From: Shimia thalassica
GTDB taxonomy: Bacteria > Pseudomonadota > Alphaproteobacteria > Rhodobacterales > Rhodobacteraceae
Direction: 5' to 3'
DNA: 64,000 nt
Assembly (NCBI RefSeq): GCF_001458215.1
Contig: NZ_CYTW01000002.1
Coordinates: 496,001 to 560,000, forward strand
Of this stretch, positions 49,071-57,633 are shown one piece after another; position 1 is the stretch's first letter; every line of letters begins with the position of its first letter. The notes beneath the pieces are model-generated. The model worked only from the letters and a program-made list of their open reading frames with translations. It was not told where the DNA came from and ran no database searches. The position numbers were made by a program, and so were the translations under genes.

Positions 49071-51896
49071 TCAGGCGAGCAGATCAAACACATCGCCGCC
49101 GATCTGCAGGTTGATCGACGACTGTCCGCCGCCGTCCACCAGCGCCCACATGATCTGGCCCGTAGGACGATAGATCACGAACGCTTCTTCGACGTTATCA
49201 TCGCCAGAGCGTTCACCGGCGGCTGTTGCGGTGTGTGTGGTGTTGACCTGGAACTGGCCAACCGTTGCGCTGCCGTTGCCGAAATGAAGGATATCTCCTT
49301 CGGCGGCGTCATAGTCCTGTATCCAGTCCGAGCCGTGATCAAAAATCCCGATGTGATAGAACCGGTCTGCACCCGCGCCACCGTTCAACAGGTCATGCCC
49401 AAAGCCGCCGTTCACAAAATCATCGCCATCGCCGCCAAAGATCTGATCCGCAAAGGCCGAACCGGTGAGGGTATCGTTGCCCGTGCCGCCGATCACGGTA
49501 TCCGCGCCAAAGCCGCCTGCAATCGTGTCATTGCCCGCATCACCGCGCAGCTCGTCATTACCATAGCCACCGTCGATCCGGTCATTGCCCGCGCCCGCGT
49601 AGATCACGTCGCGCAGATCGTCTTCGCTGGTGCCGCCCAAAAGCGTGTCGTCGCCGTCACCGCCAACAAGGGTATCAACACCGTCGCCGCCCTGAATAAG
49701 GTCATTCCCGCCAGCGCCGCGCAGGACGTCGTTGCCGTCACCACCGTTCAGCGTGTCATCGCCAGACCCGCCGGCAAGCGTGTCTGCGCCAGCCGTTCCG
49801 GTTTGTTCAGATCCGCCCAAGGCTTCGATTTCGCTAAAGGCAAAGATACCGTCATTGAAGTGGAGCACCTCAACGGTGCTATCGATGAAGTCCACGCCCT
49901 CTGTCGAGGTCACTTCGACACCGTCATCCACCACGTTGACGCTGATGCTATCGCTGTTCACAGAGAACATCGCAGTGTCATACCCGTCGCCACCGATCAG
50001 GGTGTCGTCGCCGCCGGCCCCTGTGAGAACGTCGTTGCCGCCGCGACCATCAAGTCTGTTGCCCAAACCGTTGCCGATAAGAGTGTCGCCATCGTTGCGC
50101 GATCCGCGCGCGCTTTCGATATTGAACAGGGTGTGGGAAAAGAAGGTGCCGTTCCAGTTGCCCGTGGCTGTTCCCGTTTCCAGATTGACGTTAACAGCGG
50201 TGACACCTGATCGGTCATATCGGATAAGGTCATTGCCATCACGCCCGTCCACGGTGTCGCTGCCGGCTTGAAGGATAAAGCGGTCGTCATAGGCGCTGCC
50301 GATAATGGTGTCCGTTAGGATTGTGCCTGAAACTTCGATGGTCACACCCAGACCCACGCCCGTAATCGTATCGGTTCCGGTTGATCCGTGCTGGATGCTG
50401 CCCGTGGTCAGGTTGGCATTGATCGCTTCGTTGCCATAATACCCAAGGCGCACAATCCCGTCGCCACCGAGCACGTTAATGGTGTTGTTTCCACCAGAGC
50501 TGTCGAACGAGACCCAATCGTTGCTGTCTGCGCGCAATGTGAAGTTGACTACATCGTCATACTGGGTGCCGCCAATGCTGAGCCCCCACCAGTCTACGGC
50601 ATTTCCAACATCAAGAATTGTGGTTGTGCCATTCGGACCCTTGTCGATGGTTCCTGTGTTTGCGGCACTGTTAATGTCGGCGGTAATGCCGCTGTTCAGG
50701 TTATAGTGGCTCAGGCCAATGCCACTGCGATAGATATCAGCAAGGTCGACGGTGTCGTTACCAGCACCAGTGTTAAGGGAATCCCAGCCTTCTGGAATAT
50801 TTCGGCCCGGATTCAAGTAATCGTCGCCGTCACCGCCATTGAGATTGTCATTTCCCGATCCGCCAAAGAGATAGTCATTGCCGGAATCTCCGTTCAGAAT
50901 ATCGTTCCCGCCCAATCCAAAGAGGTGGGTGTCTTGGCCCGGCGCCGCATAAAGCTCATCTCCGAATGCGCCAATCCAGTTCTGGAAGGGATATTCGTCA
51001 TCGTTGCCGATCTCGATGTGGCTGACTTCAACGCCATCAACCGTGACCGTGGCATTATCAAAAGAACTCTCGTCTTCAATGTTGCCCGTCAAAGACATCA
51101 AAACCGTGCCGTCGGGGTCTGTGAACGACATACCGTTCAACGCCAATCCCGGTACATTCGCGAGCGACGTAAAGTATCCGTTGATGTCGGTTGCATCTTC
51201 GATGTCCAGAACCGCCTCGAGAACTTCTCCGTAATCGGTCGGGAATGTTCCGTTGATCGTCAGGATGTAACCCTCGACGTTTAACGTGATCGACGTGTCC
51301 GTAATATGTGACGACAACAGGACGTCGCCATCATCCGCGAACTCAAAACCGGTACCCGCAAAGGACGACAGGTCAGTGATCAACTGCGCACGTTCTGCAT
51401 TCGAGAGAGTATCAAGAGTGCCAAGGCGCGCGTCGATGCTCAGGATATCGGAAAAATCGCTCATTGTGGTGGGCAGATCACCAAAGAAGGTCAGCGACTG
51501 GTTTCCGGAAGCGATGGTATACCCGTCGGTGCCCGCCGTCAGCGTCGCGAACGTAATGTTCGGACCGCCGGCATATGCCGGACCTTCGAGAATGATCTGC
51601 GAAAAGGCCCCCGAGGCAAGCCCGCCTTCAATGGCATTGGCAAGGTCCTCAATGCTGCTGACGGGATCGATCCCCGTGCCGGTCATCGTCATACGGTGAC
51701 CTGTGGCAGCGTCAGCAATTATGATTTCATTCGAGGCAAGTGAGACCAGTTGAAAATCTGGACTGACATTATCCATGTGATTGACGGCAGATTCATGATC
51801 GAACGTCACGCTCTGCAAGGCGAGTTCACCGGTATAGCTACCTGCTAGAAACTCAAGAATATATGAAAAATCCGAATTTAGATTGAGCGTAATCAT
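49071..51896 (-). CDS. RTX (hemolysin-type calcium-binding repeat) secreted protein
   Basis: The product has 941 residues and no N-terminal signal peptide, as expected for a type I secretion substrate. Calcium-binding nonapeptides (GGxGxDxLx) appear in blocks near residues 320-360, 615-640, 700-755 and 765-840, for example GGNDILNGDSGNDYLFGG and GGDGDDTLLGG. The first 300 residues are non-repetitive and unrecognised. The C-terminal 100 residues (FDHGSDWIQDYDAAEGDILHFG) resemble the serralysin/RTX secretion region. No catalytic motif is visible, so it may be an adhesin or surface-layer protein. The start MITLNLNSDF at 51896 lacks a strong ribosome-binding site. No HlyB/HlyD genes are nearby. 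Confidence 0.88.
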   Translation of the reverse strand: MITLNLNSDFSYILEFLAGSYTGELALQSVTFDHESAVNHMDNVSPDFQLVSLASNEIIIADAATGHRMTMTGTGIDPVSSIEDLANAIEGGLASGAFSQIILEGPAYAGGPNITFATLTAGTDGYTIASGNQSLTFFGDLPTTMSDFSDILSIDARLGTLDTLSNAERAQLITDLSSFAGTGFEFADDGDVLLSSHITDTSITLNVEGYILTINGTFPTDYGEVLEAVLDIEDATDINGYFTSLANVPGLALNGMSFTDPDGTVLMSLTGNIEDESSFDNATVTVDGVEVSHIEIGNDDEYPFQNWIGAFGDELYAAPGQDTHLFGLGGNDILNGDSGNDYLFGGSGNDNLNGGDGDDYLNPGRNIPEGWDSLNTGAGNDTVDLADIYRSGIGLSHYNLNSGITADINSAANTGTIDKGPNGTTTILDVGNAVDWWGLSIGGTQYDDVVNFTLRADSNDWVSFDSSGGNNTINVLGGDGIVRLGYYGNEAINANLTTGSIQHGSTGTDTITGVGLGVTIEVSGTILTDTIIGSAYDDRFILQAGSDTVDGRDGNDLIRYDRSGVTAVNVNLETGTATGNWNGTFFSHTLFNIESARGSRNDGDTLIGNGLGNRLDGRGGNDVLTGAGGDDTLIGGDGYDTAMFSVNSDSISVNVVDDGVEVTSTEGVDFIDSTVEVLHFNDGIFAFSEIEALGGSEQTGTAGADTLAGGSGDDTLNGGDGNDVLRGAGGNDLIQGGDGVDTLVGGDGDDTLLGGTSEDDLRDVIYAGAGNDRIDGGYGNDELRGDAGNDTIAGGFGADTVIGGTGNDTLTGSAFADQIFGGDGDDFVNGGFGHDLLNGGAGADRFYHIGIFDHGSDWIQDYDAAEGDILHFGNGSATVGQFQVNTTHTATAAGERSGDDNVEEAFVIYRPTGQIMWALVDGGGQSSINLQIGGDVFDLLA

Positions 51897-51990
51897 GTTT
51901 GTCCCGCAGCCTTTATTTTTGTCTAATTGCATTAATAAGAGACAAAAGGTTAACGATTGTAAATCGAATTCGTTCGTGGAAAGCATAGGC

Positions 51991-52713
51991 ATGCCATCGT
52001 TTTGCACGCCTGTTTTGGTTCTTTTGCTGGTCGTATTCGGGAACACATCGGCGTCAAAAGCCGACGTGGTATGGACCTATGATGTGTTCCTGCGCTCGGA
52101 CGAACAGGCCCATGTACCTGCGGCGCTGGAACACGCGATCAATTCCTTTGTTGGCGTGGGCGGATCTTCTGTGGCTTCGCAAATTCCCAGCGATTTCCTG
52201 ACACGTTCGCGCAGTGCATCGTCGTCTTCGTCCGGATCTACCCGGGTGACCTATACCCAATCGCGATCGCGCCGGTTCGGAGGGCGGGTTACGGCCGCTG
52301 CCGCCTTGTCTGGTCCTCTTTCTTTTGAAGGGTCCGGTTTGTTGGCTTATGGCCAATCAAACTATGAACTGCCGAATGGGGCAGGCGTGCACATTCAGGG
52401 CATTGATATCCGGTTTCGCACAGTCAGCGCGGAACTTGACGCGGCACTGTCGTATCAGGCGACGCTGTTTGGGTCCGTTCCCCTCAAATTGTCGGCGGGG
52501 GCAGGGGTGTTTCACGCCCATACAAAGACCAGCGTCGATTCTCCGATCCTGCGGATACGCGAAAGCAATCGTGATACCATTCCGTTTGCCGTGATGCGCT
52601 TTGGCGTTCGCTTGCCGGACCGCTTCGGCCTCGATGTGGGCGCTGTTCTGGAAATACGCAACTATGCCGATTTCGGGCCAACGGCCGCCTTTGAAATCAA
52701 TATGCGCTTCTGA
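51991..52713 (+). CDS. Outer-membrane beta-barrel-like protein
   Basis: The product has 240 residues. A signal peptide (MPSFCTPVLVLLLVVFGNTSASKA) precedes a mature part of alternating polar/hydrophobic strands, a Ser-rich stretch (SRSASSSSSGSTRV) and a terminal AAFEINMRF whose last Phe fits the outer-membrane insertion signal. No family is recognised. The ATG at 51991 follows GTGGAAAGC; a longer frame from 51883 covers the opposite RTX start. It diverges from the RTX gene with 94 bases between starts, so shared control is plausible. Confidence 0.75.
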   Translation: MPSFCTPVLVLLLVVFGNTSASKADVVWTYDVFLRSDEQAHVPAALEHAINSFVGVGGSSVASQIPSDFLTRSRSASSSSSGSTRVTYTQSRSRRFGGRVTAAAALSGPLSFEGSGLLAYGQSNYELPNGAGVHIQGIDIRFRTVSAELDAALSYQATLFGSVPLKLSAGAGVFHAHTKTSVDSPILRIRESNRDTIPFAVMRFGVRLPDRFGLDVGAVLEIRNYADFGPTAAFEINMRF

Positions 52714-52772
52714 TCGCTGCAAAGTCTGGCTAGGGTTCCGCCAGATGCCGCTTTTTTGCAGGAGAAACCGCC

Positions 52773-54047
52773 GTGGTTGCGCATACTGACAGCTTTTATG
52801 CCTCTCTTTTGCCGGAAAGGGCGTTATACGCCGACCCTGTTCCCAAATCCGTTGATGTCGTTGTTCTTGGTGGTGGCCTTGCGGGGCTGAGCACGGCTGT
52901 GGCAGCGATCGAACGCGGCTTGTCTGTGGTGCTTTGTGACAGTCATCGCGTCGGATGGGGCGCTTCAGGGCGCAATGGCGGGTTTGTCCTGCCTGGCTTT
53001 GCCGAGAGCACCTCGACGCTTGTCAAACAGTTGGGACAGGAGCACGGAAAAGCCCTTCATGATCTATCGCGCGAAGGATGCGCATGGGTGGAAGGACGCA
53101 TTGCACAGGCGGGCACAAAAGACCTGGTCTGGGGCAAGGGGGCGCTCACGTTGGTGCGCCACAAGATGTCGCGCAAAGACATCGATGCAGACCTCGAAGC
53201 CGAGGTCGCACTAGGCGACCCGGTCACCTACTTGGATCAGTCAGCATTGCAAGACCATGTCAGATCCGACCTTTACCACGGCGGCTTTCTAAGTCAGGAA
53301 GGCATTCATATCAATCCGTTGGCCTATGTCGAAGTGCTTGCGACGCAAGCCAGACAGGCCGGTGTTGTTGTGTTGGAAAACACGGAAATATCGGATGTTA
53401 GCAAACAGGGCGGCGGCTTGCGGGTGCGTGCCGGTGCGGCAGAGATCGCCGCGCGCCACGTTGTCTTTTGCGGGTCCGGATACCAAACGGGGGGCGGCGG
53501 GGCCGTAAAGCGGGCTGTTCTTCCGGTGGCCACATATATGTGCGCCACCCAAAGCATGCCGGACACATTGACGTCTTTCTTGTCCTTTGCGGGCTGTTTG
53601 TCAGACACGCGGCGGGCAGGGGATTATTACCGGCGGGGGCCTGATGACCGGTTGCTTTGGGGCGGGCGGATCACGACAAGGCGCTCACATCCCGCGAACC
53701 TCAGCGCCAGTCTACGCAATGATATTGCGCATGTGTTCCCCGACCTGAACAACGTTCCGATTGACTATACTTGGATGGGGCTCATGGGATATTGCGTTCA
53801 CAAAATGCCGTTGATCTGTGATCTGGGCGATGGGCTTTGGGCCAATACAGGTTTTGGCGGGCACGGGTTAAACACAACCGCAATTGGCGGGCAGATCATC
53901 GCGGAAGCGATCTCAAAAGAAACGGATCGCATCAGGTTGTTCGAGCCGTTCAAAGCACGCTGGGGCGGTGGCGCATTGGGCAAAGTTGCTACTCAGTTGA
54001 TTTATTGGCGCATGAGGGCTCAGGATAAAGTGTCGGAATTGGTTTGA
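52773..54047 (+). CDS. FAD-binding oxidoreductase, DAO family (gamma-glutamylputrescine oxidase-like)
   Basis: A 424-residue flavoprotein. The FAD fold is VDVVVLGGGLAGLSTAVAAIERG (about residue 26), followed by GWGASGRNGGFVLPGF, characteristic of PuuB/OrdL-type amine oxidases, and the C-terminal FGGHGLNTTAIGGQIIAEAI. Such enzymes oxidise gamma-glutamyl-putrescine or related amines. No other putrescine genes adjoin it. The ATG or GTG near 52773 follows CAGGAGAAACCGCC, so the start is firm. Confidence 0.86.
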   Translation: MVAHTDSFYASLLPERALYADPVPKSVDVVVLGGGLAGLSTAVAAIERGLSVVLCDSHRVGWGASGRNGGFVLPGFAESTSTLVKQLGQEHGKALHDLSREGCAWVEGRIAQAGTKDLVWGKGALTLVRHKMSRKDIDADLEAEVALGDPVTYLDQSALQDHVRSDLYHGGFLSQEGIHINPLAYVEVLATQARQAGVVVLENTEISDVSKQGGGLRVRAGAAEIAARHVVFCGSGYQTGGGGAVKRAVLPVATYMCATQSMPDTLTSFLSFAGCLSDTRRAGDYYRRGPDDRLLWGGRITTRRSHPANLSASLRNDIAHVFPDLNNVPIDYTWMGLMGYCVHKMPLICDLGDGLWANTGFGGHGLNTTAIGGQIIAEAISKETDRIRLFEPFKARWGGGALGKVATQLIYWRMRAQDKVSELV

Positions 54048-54079
54048 TTTCAGAGGCTTGTGATGAGAATGATATGTGA

Positions 54080-54247
54080 CTAATGCCCTTGGTTGCCATC
54101 GCCTGATCCATAAACGTTCAGTGACCTTTTAGGGTCTTGAAACAAGGGCCTGATATCCAGCTCTTTGCTGCGCAGAATGCCCTTTGCGATGTGCGGTGGA
54201 TGGCCAACAAAAACGCTGGCCCAAAGGGGGATCAGCGTATCCGGTTT
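54080..54247 (-). CDS. Possible small protein (55 aa), uncertain
   Basis: In the 242-base gap before dusA, the minus strand encodes MKPDTLIPLWASVFVGHPP followed by a charged stretch and GSGDGNQGH. Composition looks protein-like, but there is no clear ribosome-binding site and no known family. A longer version from the ATG at 54298 would overlap the dusA start. I list it as tentative. Confidence 0.3.
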   Translation of the reverse strand, partial: KPDTLIPLWASVFVGHPPHIAKGILRSKELDIRPLFQDPKRSLNVYGSGDGNQGH

Positions 54248-54289
54248 CATCTGGGTGACACCGTCGAATGATTGCAGTATTGGTCTCGA

Positions 54290-55300
54290 ATGACGCATGA
54301 AAACAAACTCGATTGGCACGCAAAACTGAGCGTCGCGCCCATGATGGACTGGACGGACCGTCATTGCCGGTACTTGCACCGGCTGATGTCGCGCAACACG
54401 TTACTTTATACCGAAATGGTCACATCTCCGGCGCTGGTGCGCGGGGGGGCGTTGCATTTGCTCAAGTACCATCCGTCCGAACATCCCGTGGCCTTGCAGT
54501 TGGGTGGATCGGACCCTGTCGAGTTGGCTGAAGCCTCCAGTATCGGAGCAGAGGCATGCTATGACGAGATCAACCTGAATGTGGGCTGTCCTTCGGATCG
54601 GGTGCAATCGGGCACGTTTGGGGCCGTTTTGATGAAGCAGCCTGATCTGGTGGCGCAGTGTTGTGCCAAGATGATGGAAGCCAGCCCTGTCGAGGTCACG
54701 GTCAAATGCCGGATTGGCGTCGATGATCAGGATCCCGAAACGGTATTGCCCGATTTCCTCGAACGGGTGAGCGCCGTAGGCGTGACGCGGTTTTCGGTCC
54801 ATGCGCGCAAGGCGTGGCTTCAGGGGCTGAGCCCGAAGGAAAATCGCGATATCCCGCCACTGGATTATGATCTGGTCTATCGGATGAAGGAACGGTTTCC
54901 ACATCTGCATCTGTCGATTAACGGCGGCATCCAGACACTGCAAGAGGCGCAGGATCACCTTGCCCGGGGTCTCGATGGTGTGATGATTGGGCGCGCGGCC
55001 TATCATAATCCTCTGGACGTTTTGGGCGACGCGGATCGTCTGATCTATAAAGATGACCATTCAATCAGCGGAGATGTGGTCGTGCACCGTATGTTGCCCT
55101 ATATCCAGTCCCATCTGGATGAAGGTGGAAAACTGGCGCAGGTGACCCGTCATATGTTGGGATTGTTTGCGGGCAAACCGGGCGCACGTATGTGGCGCCG
55201 CGTTCTGTCGGAAGGGGCCCATCGTCCGGAGGCAGGCACCGCGCTGGTGCTCGAAGCTTTGTCGCATGTGACAGACAACCAACAGGCGGCAGGAGAGTAA
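54290..55300 (+). CDS. dusA: tRNA-dihydrouridine(20/20a) synthase
   Basis: A 336-residue FMN enzyme reducing uridines in the tRNA D-loop. The N-terminus LSVAPMMDWTDRHCRYLHRLM is diagnostic for DusA; the catalytic cysteine is in NLNVGCPSDRVQSGTFGAVLM, and FMN/RNA contacts are in RFSVHARKAWLQGLSPKENR. I chose the ATG at 54290, as the six codons before it include only a weak TTG start. The next gene starts 1 base after the stop. Confidence 0.94.
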   Translation: MTHENKLDWHAKLSVAPMMDWTDRHCRYLHRLMSRNTLLYTEMVTSPALVRGGALHLLKYHPSEHPVALQLGGSDPVELAEASSIGAEACYDEINLNVGCPSDRVQSGTFGAVLMKQPDLVAQCCAKMMEASPVEVTVKCRIGVDDQDPETVLPDFLERVSAVGVTRFSVHARKAWLQGLSPKENRDIPPLDYDLVYRMKERFPHLHLSINGGIQTLQEAQDHLARGLDGVMIGRAAYHNPLDVLGDADRLIYKDDHSISGDVVVHRMLPYIQSHLDEGGKLAQVTRHMLGLFAGKPGARMWRRVLSEGAHRPEAGTALVLEALSHVTDNQQAAGE

Positions 55301-55301
55301 A

Positions 55302-56126
55302 ATGCCAGAATTTTCAGCGATTTGGCCGATGGCCTTGATGTTGATGGCGATCGGAGGATTTGCCGGCGTGCTGGCAGGTTTGCTGGGCGTTGGCGGCGGG
55401 ATTGTTCTTGTTCCTGCGTTTTTCTATGCGTTTGCATCGTTGGGGTATGAGGGGCCGCAGTTGATGCAGGTCTGTTTGGCCACTTCGTTGGCCACGATCA
55501 TTGTTACCTCGATCCGGTCTGTCCTGAGCCACAACAAAAAGGGCGCGGTCGATTGGGACATTCTCAAGACTTGGGCGCCCGGAATCGCCATTGGTGCCAT
55601 TCTTGGCATGATGGTGGCGTCTTCTCTGCGTTCGACCACGCTTCAGGGGATTTTCGGCTGCCTCGCGATTGTGATCGGCCTTTATATGGGGTTCGGCCGC
55701 TCTGAATGGAGACTTGGCCAAGCCATGCCCAAGGGCATCCTGCGAGCGGTCCTCAGCCCGGTAGTCGGGTTTCTTTCCGTGCTCATGGGGATTGGCGGAG
55801 GAAGCTTCGGCGTGCCCCTGATGAGCCTTTACAACACGCCCATTCACCGCGCAGTTGCCACGGCGGCGGGCTTTGGCGTGATTATCGCGGTGCCTTCCGT
55901 TGCGGGCTTTTTGCTGGTCGAAATTGATCCGGCAACGCGTCCGCCCTTTACGGTGGGGGCTGTCAACGTGCCTGCGTTCCTTCTGGTGATTGCGATGACT
56001 TTGACCACTGCGCCACTGGGCGTGAAACTTGCCCATGCGATGGACCCCAAACCCCTCAAAAGGGTCTTTGCGGTGTTCTTGACACTGGTTGCGGTGAACA
56101 TGCTGCGCAAAGCCTTGGGATGGTAA
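55302..56126 (+). CDS. TauE/SafE family sulfite/organosulfonate exporter-like permease
   Basis: A 274-residue DUF81 (TauE/SafE) membrane protein with about eight helices. The duplicated motif appears as GVLAGLLGVGGGIVLVPAFFY near residue 23 and GFLSVLMGIGGGSFGVPLMSLYNTP near residue 155. Members export sulfite, sulfoacetate or related anions. AGGAGAGTAAA precedes the ATG. It overlaps the next gene by 7 bases and follows dusA by 1 base. Confidence 0.88.
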   Translation: MPEFSAIWPMALMLMAIGGFAGVLAGLLGVGGGIVLVPAFFYAFASLGYEGPQLMQVCLATSLATIIVTSIRSVLSHNKKGAVDWDILKTWAPGIAIGAILGMMVASSLRSTTLQGIFGCLAIVIGLYMGFGRSEWRLGQAMPKGILRAVLSPVVGFLSVLMGIGGGSFGVPLMSLYNTPIHRAVATAAGFGVIIAVPSVAGFLLVEIDPATRPPFTVGAVNVPAFLLVIAMTLTTAPLGVKLAHAMDPKPLKRVFAVFLTLVAVNMLRKALGW

Positions 56127-56902
56127 GCGGGTTTTCTGAAACCGGATGGCTCAAACTGCCGTTTGATGCGGATATCCTGTCTTGGGTCACAAGTGTTTTG
56201 CCCGCAGCCCGAGCGTCAATGAGCGACCCGAAGCTGGCCCATTGGTGGGACTGCGAGGATACTTGGTTTGTCGGGGTTGATGCGCTGCCCAATGATGCGC
56301 GCGGGGCCGTCGGAGAAGGCCCTGCACTTGAAGGCGCCTCGATTGATATTGTGCGTGCGCTGTTTCGCGAATGGCCGCCACTTCACAAAGCCCAAGTCTC
56401 TGTCACACGACCGGGCTATCCCCGTCCGCGCCGCGGCGAAAGCGAGGCTGCTTTTGGCTATCGGTTGAATCGGGCGGCTGCGCATGTTGACGGGTTGAAA
56501 CCCGCTGGACCACCGCGCACCCGCCATATTGACGAACCGCATGCCTTTATTCTGGGGGTGCCGTTGACCGAAAGCCATCCGCAAGCGGCGCCCTTGGTGA
56601 TCTGGGAGGGCAGCCATGTGATCATGGGGCAGGCGCTTCGGAATTTGCTGTGTCAGGTCGATCCGGAAGACGTTTCCAAAGTTGACGTGACCGAAGTCTA
56701 TGCCGAGGCGCGCAAACGGGTGTTCAACGACTGCCCACGCATCACGGTGCAGGCAAAGCCGGGCGAGATCACGGTTTTGCACCGCCATCTGTTGCATGGC
56801 GTTGATCCTTGGCCTGATGGCGTGCCCGGGTCGGAGCGTATGATTGCCTATTTCCGTCCCGAATGCACAGGCGGCGTTGCCGACTGGCTGGCGCAGGACT
56901 AG
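56120..56902 (+). CDS. Hypothetical protein, PhyH/2-oxoglutarate-Fe(II) dioxygenase-like
   Basis: A 260-residue protein with no certain family. AAHVDGL (HxD) near residue 121, HRHLLHGVDPW near residue 225 and ERMIAYFRPE could form the iron-binding His-Asp...His and the oxoglutarate-binding Arg of phytanoyl-CoA dioxygenase-like folds. RTRHIDEPHAFILGVPLT lies between. There are no membrane segments. It overlaps the permease gene by 7 bases and is convergent with DUF1289. Substrate unknown. Confidence 0.6.
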   Translation: MVSGFSETGWLKLPFDADILSWVTSVLPAARASMSDPKLAHWWDCEDTWFVGVDALPNDARGAVGEGPALEGASIDIVRALFREWPPLHKAQVSVTRPGYPRPRRGESEAAFGYRLNRAAAHVDGLKPAGPPRTRHIDEPHAFILGVPLTESHPQAAPLVIWEGSHVIMGQALRNLLCQVDPEDVSKVDVTEVYAEARKRVFNDCPRITVQAKPGEITVLHRHLLHGVDPWPDGVPGSERMIAYFRPECTGGVADWLAQD

Positions 56903-56905
56903 ACC

Positions 56906-57151
56906 CTAGCGCGCCGTGCGGGCCGCCCGGCCACCACGGCGTTTTCGCAGAAGGGGCGCGCGGGCGGGCAGGTCATCCATAACTGCGGTGCGTGCCTCTG
57001 GGGACATTTTTGACCAGCTGGTGATTTCATCGATACTGCGCAGGCACCCTGTGCAAATCCGCTCTTCTGGATGGATAACGCAGATCTGAATGCAGGGGCT
57101 TTCGATCTCGTTGCGTTTCCAAACTTTGTCTTTTTCTGTTTTGTCAGCCAT
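56906..57151 (-). CDS. DUF1289 family protein
   Basis: An 81-residue protein with the DUF1289 signature ESPCIQICVIHPEERICTGCLRSIDEITSW; four cysteines (near 20, 24, 33 and 36) could bind iron-sulfur or zinc. The tail is Arg-rich. The start overlaps the ruvX stop by 1 base (TGATG), so it is the third gene of the ccmI-ruvX operon. Confidence 0.9.
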   Translation of the reverse strand: MADKTEKDKVWKRNEIESPCIQICVIHPEERICTGCLRSIDEITSWSKMSPEARTAVMDDLPARAPLLRKRRGGRAARTAR

Positions 57152-57633
57152 CAGGTCGCGCTCCTCAGGTGCTGCAAACGATCCAGCACACCTTGAAGGA
57201 TATACGATGCCGCAACATGGTCGATAACCTCTGCGCGACGTTTGCGTGTCGTATCCGCCTCTAAAAGCGCGCGTTCGGCGGCAACTGTCGACAGGCGTTC
57301 ATCCCAGAAGGTGATCGGAATCGCGGTCAGCTGAGCAAGATTGCGCGCAAAGGCGCGTGTCGACTGGCATCGCGGCCCTTCAGAGCCGTCCATGTTGCGC
57401 GGCAGGCCAAGAACAATGACACCGATGCTGCGATGATCAATGATTTCCAACAGACGGGCCGCATCCACACCAAATTTCTTGCGTTTGACGGTCTCGAGCG
57501 GTGTGGCCACGGATTGGAAGCTGTCTGAAACCGCAACCCCGATGGTTTTGGTGCCAAGATCCAGCCCCATAATGGCCTGCATCCGGGGAAGCGCATCCCC
57601 GAGGTCATCAATGCTGTCATAAATGTGGATCAT
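57151..57633 (-). CDS. ruvX: RuvX/YqgF, putative Holliday junction resolvase
   Basis: A 160-residue RNase H-fold nuclease: the first catalytic Asp in IMGLDLGTKTIGVAVSD, then VIVLGLPRNMDGSEGPRC, WDERLSTVAAERALLEADTTRKRR and a C-terminal IDHVAASYIL with the last acidic residue. YqgF is implicated in 16S rRNA maturation and Holliday junction cleavage. Its ATG overlaps the ccmI stop by 4 bases. Confidence 0.94.
   Translation of the reverse strand: MIHIYDSIDDLGDALPRMQAIMGLDLGTKTIGVAVSDSFQSVATPLETVKRKKFGVDAARLLEIIDHRSIGVIVLGLPRNMDGSEGPRCQSTRAFARNLAQLTAIPITFWDERLSTVAAERALLEADTTRKRRAEVIDHVAASYILQGVLDRLQHLRSAT

Noticed and set aside
49375-50060. Regular short repeats suggestive of a CRISPR or tandem repeat array
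   Set aside because: They are in-frame degenerate nonapeptide codons of the RTX protein; there are no identical repeats with unique spacers.
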